In this document: one piece after another, positions 1 through 6,570 of the stretch
How positions within the stretch are numbered: the stretch's first letter is position 1
Layout: the number at the start of each line of letters is the position of its first letter
From: Bacillota bacterium
GTDB lineage: Bacteria; Bacillota; Clostridia; Lachnospirales; Lachnospiraceae
Direction: 5' to 3'
Assembly (NCBI GenBank): GCA_023441965.1
Contig: JAEZNB010000046.1
Location: 1 to 12,449 of the forward strand
DNA length: 12,449 bases
Program-made: the position numbers and the translations under genes
The notes under the pieces: model-generated
The model's database searches: none
What the model saw: the letters and a program-made list of their open reading frames with translations, nothing else
What the model was told of the DNA's origin: nothing

Positions 1-1623
1 CGTGAAGGTCTGGACGTACTGGAATACTTCATTTCTGCCCATGGTGCCCGTAAGGGTCTGTCCGATACGGCTCTTAGAACAGCGGACTCCGGTTATCTGA
101 CCCGCCGTCTGGTTGACGTTGCACAGGATTTGATTATCCGTGAGGTCGACTGCTGTGAAGGCGAGGAAGAGATCCAGGGTATGGTGATTAAGGCCTTTAC
201 CGATGGTAAGGAAGTCATCGAGAGTCTGGAGGAGAGAATTACAGGCAGATATTCGTGTGAGACGATTTATGATGCAGAGGGCAATATGATCGTAAAGAGG
301 AATCACATGATTACTCCCAAGCGTGCTGCGAAGATTATGGCAACCGGCGTGGATCGTGTGAAGATCCGTACCATCCTCACCTGTAAGTCTCATATCGGTG
401 TCTGCGCGAAGTGCTACGGTGCTAACATGGCGACCGGTGAAGCTGTTCAGGTGGGTGAGGCAGTCGGTATCATCGCTGCTCAGTCGATCGGTGAGCCCGG
501 TACCCAGCTTACGATGCGTACCTTCCATACCGGTGGTGTGGCAGGAGATGATATTACCCAGGGTCTTCCCCGTGTCGAGGAATTGTTTGAGGCAAGAAAG
601 CCGAAGGGCCTTGCGATTATTGCAGAGTTCGGTGGCGTAGTCACGATCAAGGATACGAAGAAGAAACGCGAAGTTATCATAACAAATAACGAGACGATGG
701 AATCCAAGACCTATCTGATTCCTTACGGCTCCAGAATAAAGGTGATGGATGGCGACATTCTTGAGGCCGGTGACGAGCTGACCGAAGGAAGCGTTAACCC
801 TCATGATATCTTAAAGATCAAGGGTGTCCGCGCCGTTCAGGACTATATGATCCAGGAGGTACAGAGAGTTTACCGCCTGCAGGGCGTTGAGATCAACGAT
901 AAGCACATTGAGGTTATCGTTCGTCAGATGCTGAAGAAGATCCGTATCGAGAACAATGGCGATACGAACTTCCTGCCCGGTACTCTGGTTGATTATCTTG
1001 AATTCGAGGATGAGAATGCAAGAATGCTAGCAGAGGGCCTGGAGCCTGCGGATGGTAAGCAGGTAATGCTTGGTATCACTAAGGCATCCCTGGCAACCAA
1101 CTCCTTCCTGTCAGCGGCCTCCTTCCAGGAGACAACCAAGGTTCTGACAGAGGCAGCCATCAAGGGTAAGATCGATCCCCTGATCGGTTTGAAGGAAAAT
1201 GTAATCATCGGTAAGCTGATCCCTGCCGGTACCGGTATGAAGAGATATCGGTCAGTAAAGCTCGATTCCGATTTCCAGGAAGAGTATATGCTTTCTGAGG
1301 ATATTGAGGGAGACGGCAACTACTCGGATGAGTTCGACACCTTTGATTATTCCGGTATGGAATATAATGAAGAAGACTTCCTGGAAGATGGTTTTGACGA
1401 AGAGGACGGCTTCTATGAGGTTGAAGACGGAATATCCGAAGTGGTATACGAGGAAGACAAATACGCCGTGGATGAAGATAACCTGCAGAGAGAGGACGCC
1501 ATTCCGGGAATGGATGATGCCCATGTGTCTTATGGGGAGAACAGCCATAATGATGGCGACTGGACTGAGGATGAGTTCAATCTGAAGGGTATCTCAGAGG
1601 ATGATTACAGCGACGGTCTGTAA
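1..1623 (+). CDS. rpoC: DNA-directed RNA polymerase subunit beta' (C-terminal part, 5' end outside window)
   Basis: This is the catalytic beta' subunit of RNA polymerase. The reading frame is open from base 1, so the gene starts upstream; 540 residues plus the stop are visible. The visible part opens in the bridge-helix region (EYFISAHGARKGLSDTALRT), followed by the zinc-site cysteines (DCC near 148-156, then TCKSHIGVCAKCYG at about 382-423). The trigger loop follows, with GEPGTQLTMRTFHTGG at about 490-537, including the Met-Arg and His positions used in nucleotide addition. The conserved family end, IIGKLIPAGTGMKRYRSVKL, lies at about 1204-1263. Beyond it is a tail of roughly 120 residues; its last 111 (from 1288) hold 42 Asp/Glu and only three Lys/Arg, and it is probably disordered. 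B. subtilis beta' stops shortly after the same conserved motif. An internal TTG at 130 is not a start, because bridge-helix sequence lies upstream in frame. A strong terminator follows, so this is the last gene of its operon. Confidence 0.98.
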   Translation, partial: REGLDVLEYFISAHGARKGLSDTALRTADSGYLTRRLVDVAQDLIIREVDCCEGEEEIQGMVIKAFTDGKEVIESLEERITGRYSCETIYDAEGNMIVKRNHMITPKRAAKIMATGVDRVKIRTILTCKSHIGVCAKCYGANMATGEAVQVGEAVGIIAAQSIGEPGTQLTMRTFHTGGVAGDDITQGLPRVEELFEARKPKGLAIIAEFGGVVTIKDTKKKREVIITNNETMESKTYLIPYGSRIKVMDGDILEAGDELTEGSVNPHDILKIKGVRAVQDYMIQEVQRVYRLQGVEINDKHIEVIVRQMLKKIRIENNGDTNFLPGTLVDYLEFEDENARMLAEGLEPADGKQVMLGITKASLATNSFLSAASFQETTKVLTEAAIKGKIDPLIGLKENVIIGKLIPAGTGMKRYRSVKLDSDFQEEYMLSEDIEGDGNYSDEFDTFDYSGMEYNEEDFLEDGFDEEDGFYEVEDGISEVVYEEDKYAVDEDNLQREDAIPGMDDAHVSYGENSHNDGDWTEDEFNLKGISEDDYSDGL

Positions 1624-1645
1624 GATTGTAAAAGTGAAATAAAGT

Positions 1646-1688
1646 GGCGTACAGCATCAAGTTAAATATGGTGCTGTGCGCCTTTTTT
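1646..1688 (+). terminator. Rho-independent terminator of the rpoB-rpoC operon
   Basis: A 13-bp stem (1646-1658 with 1670-1682, two G-U pairs) encloses an 11-nt loop and runs directly into six T residues at 1683-1688. It sits 22 bases after the rpoC stop codon. This is a textbook intrinsic terminator and separates rpoC from the downstream pgm unit. Confidence 0.93.
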
Positions 1689-1878
1689 CTGTGAAAGCAG
1701 CTATTACAATAAAGCTCAATTGCCAGGAAGCTCAAATAGTACAGCAATGTGGACAAAGTCGAATTTTTCGCGATAAAATAGGTTGCGTTTCCCAGAAAAG
1801 CATTGTATCATGTTACTGTATGTTTTTCGGGGAGAAGTATGAATAGTCTTTTTTATCGTATGTAAGCCTATGAAATGC

Positions 1879-1907
1879 TTGAAAAACGGATAAAGTATGT
1901 ATATAAA
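1879..1907 (+). promoter_or_regulatory. Sigma-A promoter of pgm
   Basis: The -35 element TTGAAA (1879-1884) and the -10 element TATAAA (1902-1907) are separated by exactly 17 nt, each with at most one mismatch to consensus. Transcription would start near 1914 and give a leader of about 90 nt before the pgm start codon. Confidence 0.75.
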
Positions 1908-1911
1908 TTAC

Positions 1912-1925
1912 CCTCCCTTGGGAGG
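1912..1925 (+). promoter_or_regulatory. 5'-terminal hairpin of the pgm transcript
   Basis: CCTCCC and GGGAGG, separated by TT, form a perfect 6-bp G/C-rich inverted repeat at the predicted transcription start. In RNA it could be a 5'-end stabilising hairpin; in DNA it could be a regulator site overlapping the start. There is no adequate T-run, so it is not a terminator. Confidence 0.45.
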
Positions 1926-1937
1926 ATTTCTTCTGAG

Positions 1938-1979
1938 GTGATCAGTTGATCACAGCGCAGGTCAGAGGAGAATTGATCA
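1938..1979 (+). repeat. Three TGATCA hexamers in the pgm leader
   Basis: TGATCA occurs at 1939-1944, 1947-1952 and 1974-1979. The first two form the near-palindrome GTGATCA-GT-TGATCAC (1938-1953). Each hexamer is self-complementary, so the copies can pair with each other in the mRNA or form spaced protein sites in DNA. The function is unknown. Confidence 0.5.
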
Positions 1980-2004
1980 GAGTTGAAAGGATGAGGATTA
2001 GAGT

Positions 2005-3720
2005 ATGGATTATAAGGTGAGATATCAGGAGTGGTTGACAAACCCATACTTTGACGAAGCAACCAGGACAGAGCTGGCTGCTCTTGCAGGTAATGATAAG
2101 GAAATCATGGAAAGATTCTTTCAGGATCTTGAATTTGGCACCGGAGGCCTAAGAGGTATTCTGGGTGCGGGAGTAAACCGCATGAATCTGTATACGGTGC
2201 GCAGAGCTACCCAGGGACTTGCGAATTATATCAAAAAGCTGGGCGGAGAGCATAAGGGTGTGGCCATTGCCTATGATTCCAGAAGGATGTCACCGGAATT
2301 TGCGCTGGATACAGCCCTGTGTCTGGCTGCTAACGGAATCATGGCTTATCTGTTCGAAGCCTTACGGCCGACGCCGGAGCTGTCCTTCGCTGTCAGGGAC
2401 CTGGGCTGCATCGCTGGTATCGTAATTACAGCAAGCCATAATCCGGCGGAATATAACGGATATAAGGTATATTGGGAGGATGGAGCACAGATTACAGCGC
2501 CAAAGGATAAGGAGATCATTCAGGAAGTAAAGGCAATCACAGATTTTTCCGAGGCTAAAACCATGAGTAAGGAGGAAGCTCTGCGACAGGGTCTTCTGAT
2601 CAGTATCGGAAAAGAAATAGATGATAAGTATATGCATGAGTTAAAGAAGCTGGTCCTTCACCCGATCAGTGAGGAAGGAAGGAAGCTGAAGATCGTCTAT
2701 ACCCCCTTACATGGAACAGGAAATCTGCCGGTCCGCAGAATCTTAAAGGAGCTGGGCTTTGAGCAGGTATATGTGGTTCCGGAGCAGGAATTGCCTGATT
2801 CTGAATTCTCCACTGTAGGTTATCCGAATCCTGAGGATCCTAAGGTGTTCGCTCTGGCGAAGAAGCTGGCAGAGGAAGTGGGAGCAGATCTGATATTGGC
2901 TACCGATCCGGACTCTGACCGGCTGGGCATTCAGGTCAGGAATCCGGAAGGAGAGTTCGTCCTATTTAACGGTAATATGACCGGCGCTCTGTTGGCGGAA
3001 TATGAATTTTCCCAGATGGCTGAGAAGGGAATTCTGCCTTTAAATGCAGCCTTGGTGAAGACCATTGTTACAGGTAATATCTCGGATCGGATCGCAGAGC
3101 ATTATCAGGCGAAGCTGATCGAGGTACTGACCGGCTTTAAATATATCGGGGAACAGATTAAGGGCTTCAAGGAAACAGGCTCTTATGAGTATGTATTTGG
3201 CTACGAGGAGAGCTACGGCTGCCTGATCGGTACCCATTCCAGGGATAAGGATGCGATCGTAGCCGTAATGGCCCTGTGCGAGGCTGCCGCTTACTATCAG
3301 GGTAAGGGCATCAGCCTTTATGAGCAGATGGAGCGCATCTATCAGAAATACGGATATTACAAGGAGGACCTGGTATCCGTCACCTTAAAGGGGATCGAGG
3401 GAATCGAGAAGATCAAAGAGATCATGAAGAGCTATCGGAGCAAGCCCCCGAAGAGGGCAGGAGATTATGAGATCTTAAGAATCAGAGACTATCTGGAGGA
3501 TACGATCACAGATACCCGGACAGGAGCAGTGACTCCGACCGGACTTCCCAAGTCCGATGTTCTCTATTTTGAACTGGAGGAGGATGCCTGGTGTGCGATC
3601 CGTCCCTCCGGTACGGAGCCGAAGATCAAATTATACTTTGGTGTGAAGGGAAGCAACATGGAAGAGGCGGAGGCAAGACTTCAGAGGCTGATGCAGGATG
3701 AAGTGTTTCAGATAAGCTAA
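2005..3720 (+). CDS. pgcA: Alpha-phosphoglucomutase / phosphohexomutase
   Basis: This cytoplasmic enzyme interconverts glucose 1-phosphate and glucose 6-phosphate (some relatives also act on mannose phosphates). It feeds UDP-glucose, glycogen and cell-envelope sugar synthesis. All four signature loops of the alpha-D-phosphohexomutase superfamily are intact: the phosphoserine loop TASHNP with Ser144, the Mg-binding DPDSDR (Asp301, Asp303, Asp305), the sugar-specificity loop GYEESYG (399-405) and the phosphate-binding RPSGTEPK (533-540). At 571 residues it has the length of the PgcA/YhxB group of Bacillota rather than the shorter GlmM group (about 450). The N-terminal FGTGGLRG motif also fits that group. 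The start is the ATG after a purine stretch. The gene is a single unit with its own promoter, and a large stem-loop follows the stop. The exact sugar preference cannot be read from sequence. Confidence 0.93.
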   Translation: MDYKVRYQEWLTNPYFDEATRTELAALAGNDKEIMERFFQDLEFGTGGLRGILGAGVNRMNLYTVRRATQGLANYIKKLGGEHKGVAIAYDSRRMSPEFALDTALCLAANGIMAYLFEALRPTPELSFAVRDLGCIAGIVITASHNPAEYNGYKVYWEDGAQITAPKDKEIIQEVKAITDFSEAKTMSKEEALRQGLLISIGKEIDDKYMHELKKLVLHPISEEGRKLKIVYTPLHGTGNLPVRRILKELGFEQVYVVPEQELPDSEFSTVGYPNPEDPKVFALAKKLAEEVGADLILATDPDSDRLGIQVRNPEGEFVLFNGNMTGALLAEYEFSQMAEKGILPLNAALVKTIVTGNISDRIAEHYQAKLIEVLTGFKYIGEQIKGFKETGSYEYVFGYEESYGCLIGTHSRDKDAIVAVMALCEAAAYYQGKGISLYEQMERIYQKYGYYKEDLVSVTLKGIEGIEKIKEIMKSYRSKPPKRAGDYEILRIRDYLEDTITDTRTGAVTPTGLPKSDVLYFELEEDAWCAIRPSGTEPKIKLYFGVKGSNMEEAEARLQRLMQDEVFQIS

Positions 3721-3729
3721 GAGAGAAAG

Positions 3730-3795
3730 GGCTACTGTACCTATGCTAGGGGTGAGATCCTTCACCGGGAGCATAGACACAGTAGCCTTCCTTTA
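3730..3795 (+). terminator. Large stem-loop after pgm, probable terminator
   Basis: The outer stem pairs 9 bp (GGCTACTGT at 3730-3738 with ACAGTAGCC at 3779-3787). After a 2x2 internal loop it continues for another 7 bp (CTATGCT with AGCATAG), and a small GGTGA/TCACC stem caps it. The trailing run is only TTCCTTT, so termination may be inefficient. It lies 10 bases after the pgm stop, between convergent genes, and may serve both strands. Confidence 0.65.
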
Positions 3796-3818
3796 TTCAA
3801 TATATTCTTCTATGCGAA

Positions 3819-3906
3819 AGGTGGTATTTTGAAGCCCATGATAGTAATTACCCCATTCGGAGGTGAATTTTAAGACACAATAGTCCTCTCACTTGGGTTA
3901 CCACTT
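3819..3906. other. Nested inverted repeats between pgm and the nitroreductase gene (unassigned structured element)
   Basis: AGGTGGTA (3819-3826) pairs with TACCACTT (3899-3906) over 8 bp including one wobble. CCCA/TGGG pairs and an AATT-ACC / GGT-AATT stem with a bulge lie inside. The right arm overlaps the nitroreductase stop codon (3898-3900). It is not followed by a T-run on either strand, so it does not read as a simple terminator. It could be a small structured RNA or a dispersed intergenic repeat; only one copy is present here. Confidence 0.35.
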
Positions 3907-4524
3907 GTTTATATGTATCTTTTCCTTAATATTATATTCCTTCTGCAGGTTCCAGGCGGCATTCTCAGCCGGATGACCGATGGCCAGAAAGCAGGGCAGG
4001 ACATAATTATCAGGATGCTTCAGATAATCACGAAGGTAGGCAATCTCCTTATCGAAGGGGATTCTGATCGCAGTATATAAGCCCTCGGCGGTGGCTGCCA
4101 GCAATATGTTCTCTATACAGCACCAGATAGAGGCGAAGGCATTCAGGGCACTTAGGCTGCCGGGCTTCAGCAGAGGCTGATCTTGCTTGAAGAAGGGCAA
4201 TATCAGACAGCCGGCCTGATACAGCATGAAGAACTGCTTGGGAATTGCATCCATATACATTGCCCGTTGGCATTCGTCGGTCATGTTCCAGGTATCCAGT
4301 ATCTTCTCGACCTTCTTGGCGGAGACTCTGGCAGGTACCTTCTCCAAGAGCTTCAGCCGCTCTTCCCTGTCCTGTATCACAACAAATTCCCAGTTGCGCA
4401 TATGATCATTGCTGGGTGCCCTCATACCGGCATCCAATATCCTCTCTATGGTTTCCATAGAAAGCTCCTGCTCACTAAAATCACGGATGGTTCTTCTCTG
4501 ATAAATCGCTGAATAGAGATCCAT
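3898..4524 (-). CDS. Nitroreductase-family FMN oxidoreductase
   Basis: This is a predicted cytoplasmic NAD(P)H-dependent flavoprotein that reduces nitro groups, quinones or similar electron acceptors. The true substrate is unknown. The N-terminus carries the family FMN-phosphate motif RRTIRDF (Arg10, Arg11, Arg14), followed by the typical AGMRAPSNDHMRNWEFVVI segment. A central helix, ASIWCCIENILLAATAEG, lines the cofactor site, and PCFLAIGHPAE is near the end, as in the family. The 208-residue length is normal. I chose the ATG at 4524 because AAAGGAGGAG lies just ahead of it; a TTG six codons upstream would lie before that ribosome binding site and is rejected. The gene is divergent from the SGNH hydrolase gene and convergent with pgm. 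It has its own promoter. Nearby homologues often serve redox or xenobiotic stress, which fits the PerR-like box in the shared upstream region. Confidence 0.88.
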   Translation of the reverse strand: MDLYSAIYQRRTIRDFSEQELSMETIERILDAGMRAPSNDHMRNWEFVVIQDREERLKLLEKVPARVSAKKVEKILDTWNMTDECQRAMYMDAIPKQFFMLYQAGCLILPFFKQDQPLLKPGSLSALNAFASIWCCIENILLAATAEGLYTAIRIPFDKEIAYLRDYLKHPDNYVLPCFLAIGHPAENAAWNLQKEYNIKEKIHINKW

Positions 4525-4566
4525 ACTTCTCCTCCTTTGCAAAACACTACTGTTATGTTATATCAT

Positions 4567-4595
4567 ATCATAATCCATATGGAAGGAAAAGTAAA
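4567..4595 (-). promoter_or_regulatory. Promoter of the nitroreductase gene
   Basis: Read on the minus strand, TTTACT (4590-4595) and TATGAT (4567-4572) are separated by 17 nt, with an overlapping second TATGAT one turn of the repeat later. The spacer holds a perfect 10-bp palindrome, TCCATATGGA (4574-4583), which could be a regulator site. The AAAGGAGGAG ribosome binding site follows about 30 nt downstream. Confidence 0.6.
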
Positions 4596-4630
4596 GAAGC
4601 AAGAGGTATAAGGATAGGCGGGATCATGGA

Positions 4631-4659
4631 TTGACTGATGCTTACGGAGAGAATATAAT
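4631..4659 (+). promoter_or_regulatory. Near-consensus sigma-A promoter of the SGNH hydrolase gene
   Basis: TTGACT (4631-4636) and TATAAT (4654-4659) are spaced by 17 nt, with one mismatch in total to consensus. It gives a leader of about 63 nt with a TGCTAT/ATAGCA hairpin at 4672-4687. A promoter this strong suggests high basal output unless repressed at the overlapping inverted repeat. Confidence 0.85.
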
Positions 4660-4669
4660 CATTATATTC
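4651..4669 (+). promoter_or_regulatory. PerR/Fur-family-like operator overlapping the -10 box
   Basis: GAATATAATCATTATATTC is a perfect 9-1-9 inverted repeat lying over the TATAAT of the SGNH hydrolase promoter. Its central 15 bases match the known Bacillus Per box (TTATAATNATTATAA) at 12 of 14 defined positions, with only the two outermost defined bases differing. This position would block RNA polymerase, so peroxide-responsive repression by a PerR-type regulator is likely, although another Fur-family member could use it. Confidence 0.55.
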
Positions 4670-4728
4670 CTTGCTATACGGATAGCAGAAAGGCCTTAAA
4701 AAGCTGACTTAAGAGAAAGGAAAGCGAT

Positions 4729-5367
4729 ATGTTAAAGAATATTATGTGTTTTGGAGATTCGAATACCTATGGATTTATCCCGGGCAGCGGCGGAGCAAGG
4801 TACGATGAGCACAGCAGATGGACCAAGCTGCTTCAGAAGCGGCTGGGGGATGCTTACTATGTAATAGAAGAAGGATTGAATGGGCGAACGACTATTTTTG
4901 ATGATCTGGACAAGAGATTTATGAATGGCAGTGAGTATCTGGAGATGTGTGTCGCAACACACAGACCCCTGGACCTGGTCATTCTCATGCTGGGTACGAA
5001 CGATGCCAAGGAAAGATATCATGCCGGTCCGGCCGAAATCGCAAAAGGGTTGGAAAAGCTGGTCCGTATCTTACGGGATCCGGGAATTTATCATAATCAT
5101 GTTTTGGTTATCTCCCCGATCCATATCAGGGAGAGCATCGTAAGCTCCGAATACGGTATTGCCTTTAATGGTTTAGAAGGAAAGGTGAAATCGGAGGGGT
5201 TGGCAGTTGAGTATGAGAAGGTGGCCAAGGAATACCATTGCTTCTTTTTGGATGCCGCCGCATATGCGAAGGCAGATGACAGGGATGCCATCCACCTGGA
5301 TGCGAAGGACCATGCTGCCCTGGCAGAAGCGATTTATCATAAGATCAAGGTAATAGAGCAGGCGTAA
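4729..5367 (+). CDS. SGNH/GDSL hydrolase (arylesterase/acyltransferase type)
   Basis: This is a predicted serine esterase of the SGNH superfamily, acting on acyl or acetyl esters of unknown identity. The blocks are in order: block I CFGDSNTYG with nucleophile Ser11, the EEGLNGRTT segment with the block II glycine, block III LGTNDAK with Asn91 for the oxyanion hole, and block V DAIHLD with Asp186 and His189. The pattern VIEEGLNGRTT plus THRPLDLVILMLGTND resembles the M. smegmatis arylesterase/acyltransferase group, whose members do transesterification and can make peracids. At 212 residues it is full length. There is no signal peptide, so it is probably cytoplasmic. GAAAGGAAAG precedes the ATG. 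It is a monocistronic unit between a strong operator-bearing promoter and a terminator. Confidence 0.9.
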   Translation: MLKNIMCFGDSNTYGFIPGSGGARYDEHSRWTKLLQKRLGDAYYVIEEGLNGRTTIFDDLDKRFMNGSEYLEMCVATHRPLDLVILMLGTNDAKERYHAGPAEIAKGLEKLVRILRDPGIYHNHVLVISPIHIRESIVSSEYGIAFNGLEGKVKSEGLAVEYEKVAKEYHCFFLDAAAYAKADDRDAIHLDAKDHAALAEAIYHKIKVIEQA

Positions 5368-5396
5368 GATATTCTGACCAACAGATATAAAGAGGA

Positions 5397-5479
5397 CCTG
5401 TTTCACATAAGCCGGTAGGATTCATAGCTCCATAGGGTAGCCTATGTATCTCTTCCGCTTATAGTGAAACAGGCCTTTT
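5397..5479. terminator. Long stem-loop between convergent genes, probable terminator
   Basis: CCTGTTTCACATAAGC (5397-5412) pairs with 5457-5473 over 16 bp with one bulged A. A 44-nt loop lies between and holds weaker pairings. The plus-strand right arm is followed by CCTTTT; the minus side has a poor T-run. It separates the SGNH hydrolase gene from the convergent SPFH gene. Confidence 0.6.
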
Positions 5480-5518
5480 ATTTACATACTGCTAGCTGTA
5501 TAAAGAAAGAACGATCTT

Positions 5519-6484
5519 CTATACCAGCTTCTGGCCGCAGTTGGGACAGAAGTTGGCTGTTCCGGTCTTCTGACCGCAGTTGGGGCAGAAATTCGGCTTG
5601 CTGCCGGGCTGACCGGCAGGAGTGCCCTGCTGGTTCATGGCCTGATTCATATTTTGCATCATCTGGTTTGCCATGTTCATACCCATCATCATGCCTGCCA
5701 TATCCGATGCGGCACCGCCACCCTTCACATTCCCCTTTGAGATTCCCTCCGTCATAGCGATGGTCTGATAACGGCCCAGATCACCAACCATGCTGTGGGA
5801 GGCATTCTTGTTGATCATCGCCTGGATCTCCTCAGGATAGGTGAAGCTCATGATGTTGAAGCCGGTGATGGATAAGCCGCTGTCGTAAAGCTGCATATCC
5901 AGATCGGTCTTTATTCCCGTAGCGATATCGAAGGAATTGGCCTGGAGATTGAACATATCCTTGCCTTCCTTGGAAATCCACTTCATCAGCAGCTGATCCA
6001 GAACGGCGATGATTCTTATGCGGACATCCTCTACCAAATAGCTGTTTCTGACTCCGGCAATCTTGTCGATTAATTTCACATAATCCGCAACCTTGAAATT
6101 GAAGGCACCGTTGGCCCGGATCGGCATTCCTCCCGGAAGTGCAGGGGTGGGGATGTTGATTGCATTCTGAGTCCCCCACTTTGCGGTGAATTCCTTTGTA
6201 TTGACGAACAGTACCTCTGCCCTCATACCGCTGTTGAAGCCAAACTTGAAGCCCTTTAAAGTGGAGAGGAAGGGGACGATCTGTGATTCAATGTCATAGT
6301 CTCCCTCATCCTTAAAGATACCCTCGATTTTTCCGTTGAACAGGAAGATGGCATCCTGGCCAGGACGGATAATCAGACGGCTTCCCTTCTTAATCTCATC
6401 ATTGCTCCATTTGTAGAAAATCATGTCGTCTCTGAATTCCTGCCATTCTACGACATTTGCGAATTGCTTTGAAAATAAACCCAT
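5519..6484 (-). CDS. ydjI: SPFH-domain protein with C-terminal zinc ribbon (YdjI-like)
   Basis: This is a flotillin/virion-core-like SPFH scaffold, the last gene of a pspA-ydjG-ydjH-ydjI operon. In B. subtilis the YdjGHI proteins form a membrane complex connected with PspA. The SPFH region covers roughly residues 25-240 (from SRLIIRPGQDAIFLFNGKIEG to DSGLSITGFNIMSFTYPEEI). A Met/Asn/Gln-rich linker (about 255-290, AGMMMGMNMANQMMQNMN) follows. The end is one zinc ribbon of two CPNCGQK knuckles (Cys300, Cys303, Cys313, Cys316) spaced 13 residues apart. No membrane helix is seen, so membrane association would be through partners. I start at the ATG at 6484 because GGGAGGT lies six bases before it; the in-frame ATG five codons upstream lies partly within that ribosome binding site and is rejected. 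The length is 321 residues. Confidence 0.88.
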   Translation of the reverse strand: MGLFSKQFANVVEWQEFRDDMIFYKWSNDEIKKGSRLIIRPGQDAIFLFNGKIEGIFKDEGDYDIESQIVPFLSTLKGFKFGFNSGMRAEVLFVNTKEFTAKWGTQNAINIPTPALPGGMPIRANGAFNFKVADYVKLIDKIAGVRNSYLVEDVRIRIIAVLDQLLMKWISKEGKDMFNLQANSFDIATGIKTDLDMQLYDSGLSITGFNIMSFTYPEEIQAMINKNASHSMVGDLGRYQTIAMTEGISKGNVKGGGAASDMAGMMMGMNMANQMMQNMNQAMNQQGTPAGQPGSKPNFCPNCGQKTGTANFCPNCGQKLV

Positions 6485-6570
6485 ATTATTACCTCCCATG
6501 ATATATTTGGTGGTTGATCCCGATGTATTGTGCTAACTATTATTATAATGGTTATTGTTTCCTGATTCCA

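Larger units (their letters stand above)
1690..2004 (+). other. Intergenic region upstream of pgm
   Basis: This stretch holds no convincing gene. It contains a weak promoter-like pair (TTGCGT at 1783-1788, TATCAT at 1806-1811, 17-nt spacer), the better promoter listed separately at 1879-1907, and a leader of roughly 90 nt. The leader carries a G/C-rich hairpin and three TGATCA hexamers. The pgm ribosome binding site is a modest purine stretch (GGATGAGG at about 1988-1995). Confidence 0.6.

Noticed and set aside
130..1623. TTG at 130 as the start of rpoC
   Set aside because: Conserved bridge-helix sequence lies in frame upstream to base 1, so the gene is truncated by the window edge.
1839..1865. 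Eight-codon leader peptide (MNSLFYRM) before pgm
   Set aside because: It lies upstream of the better pgm promoter, has only a moderate ribosome binding site and no regulatory codon pattern.
6500..6570. Separate promoter for the SPFH gene (a TATAAT is present on the minus strand)
   Set aside because: No acceptable -35 is found at 16-18 nt; A/T-rich spacer sequence gives such hexamers by chance.
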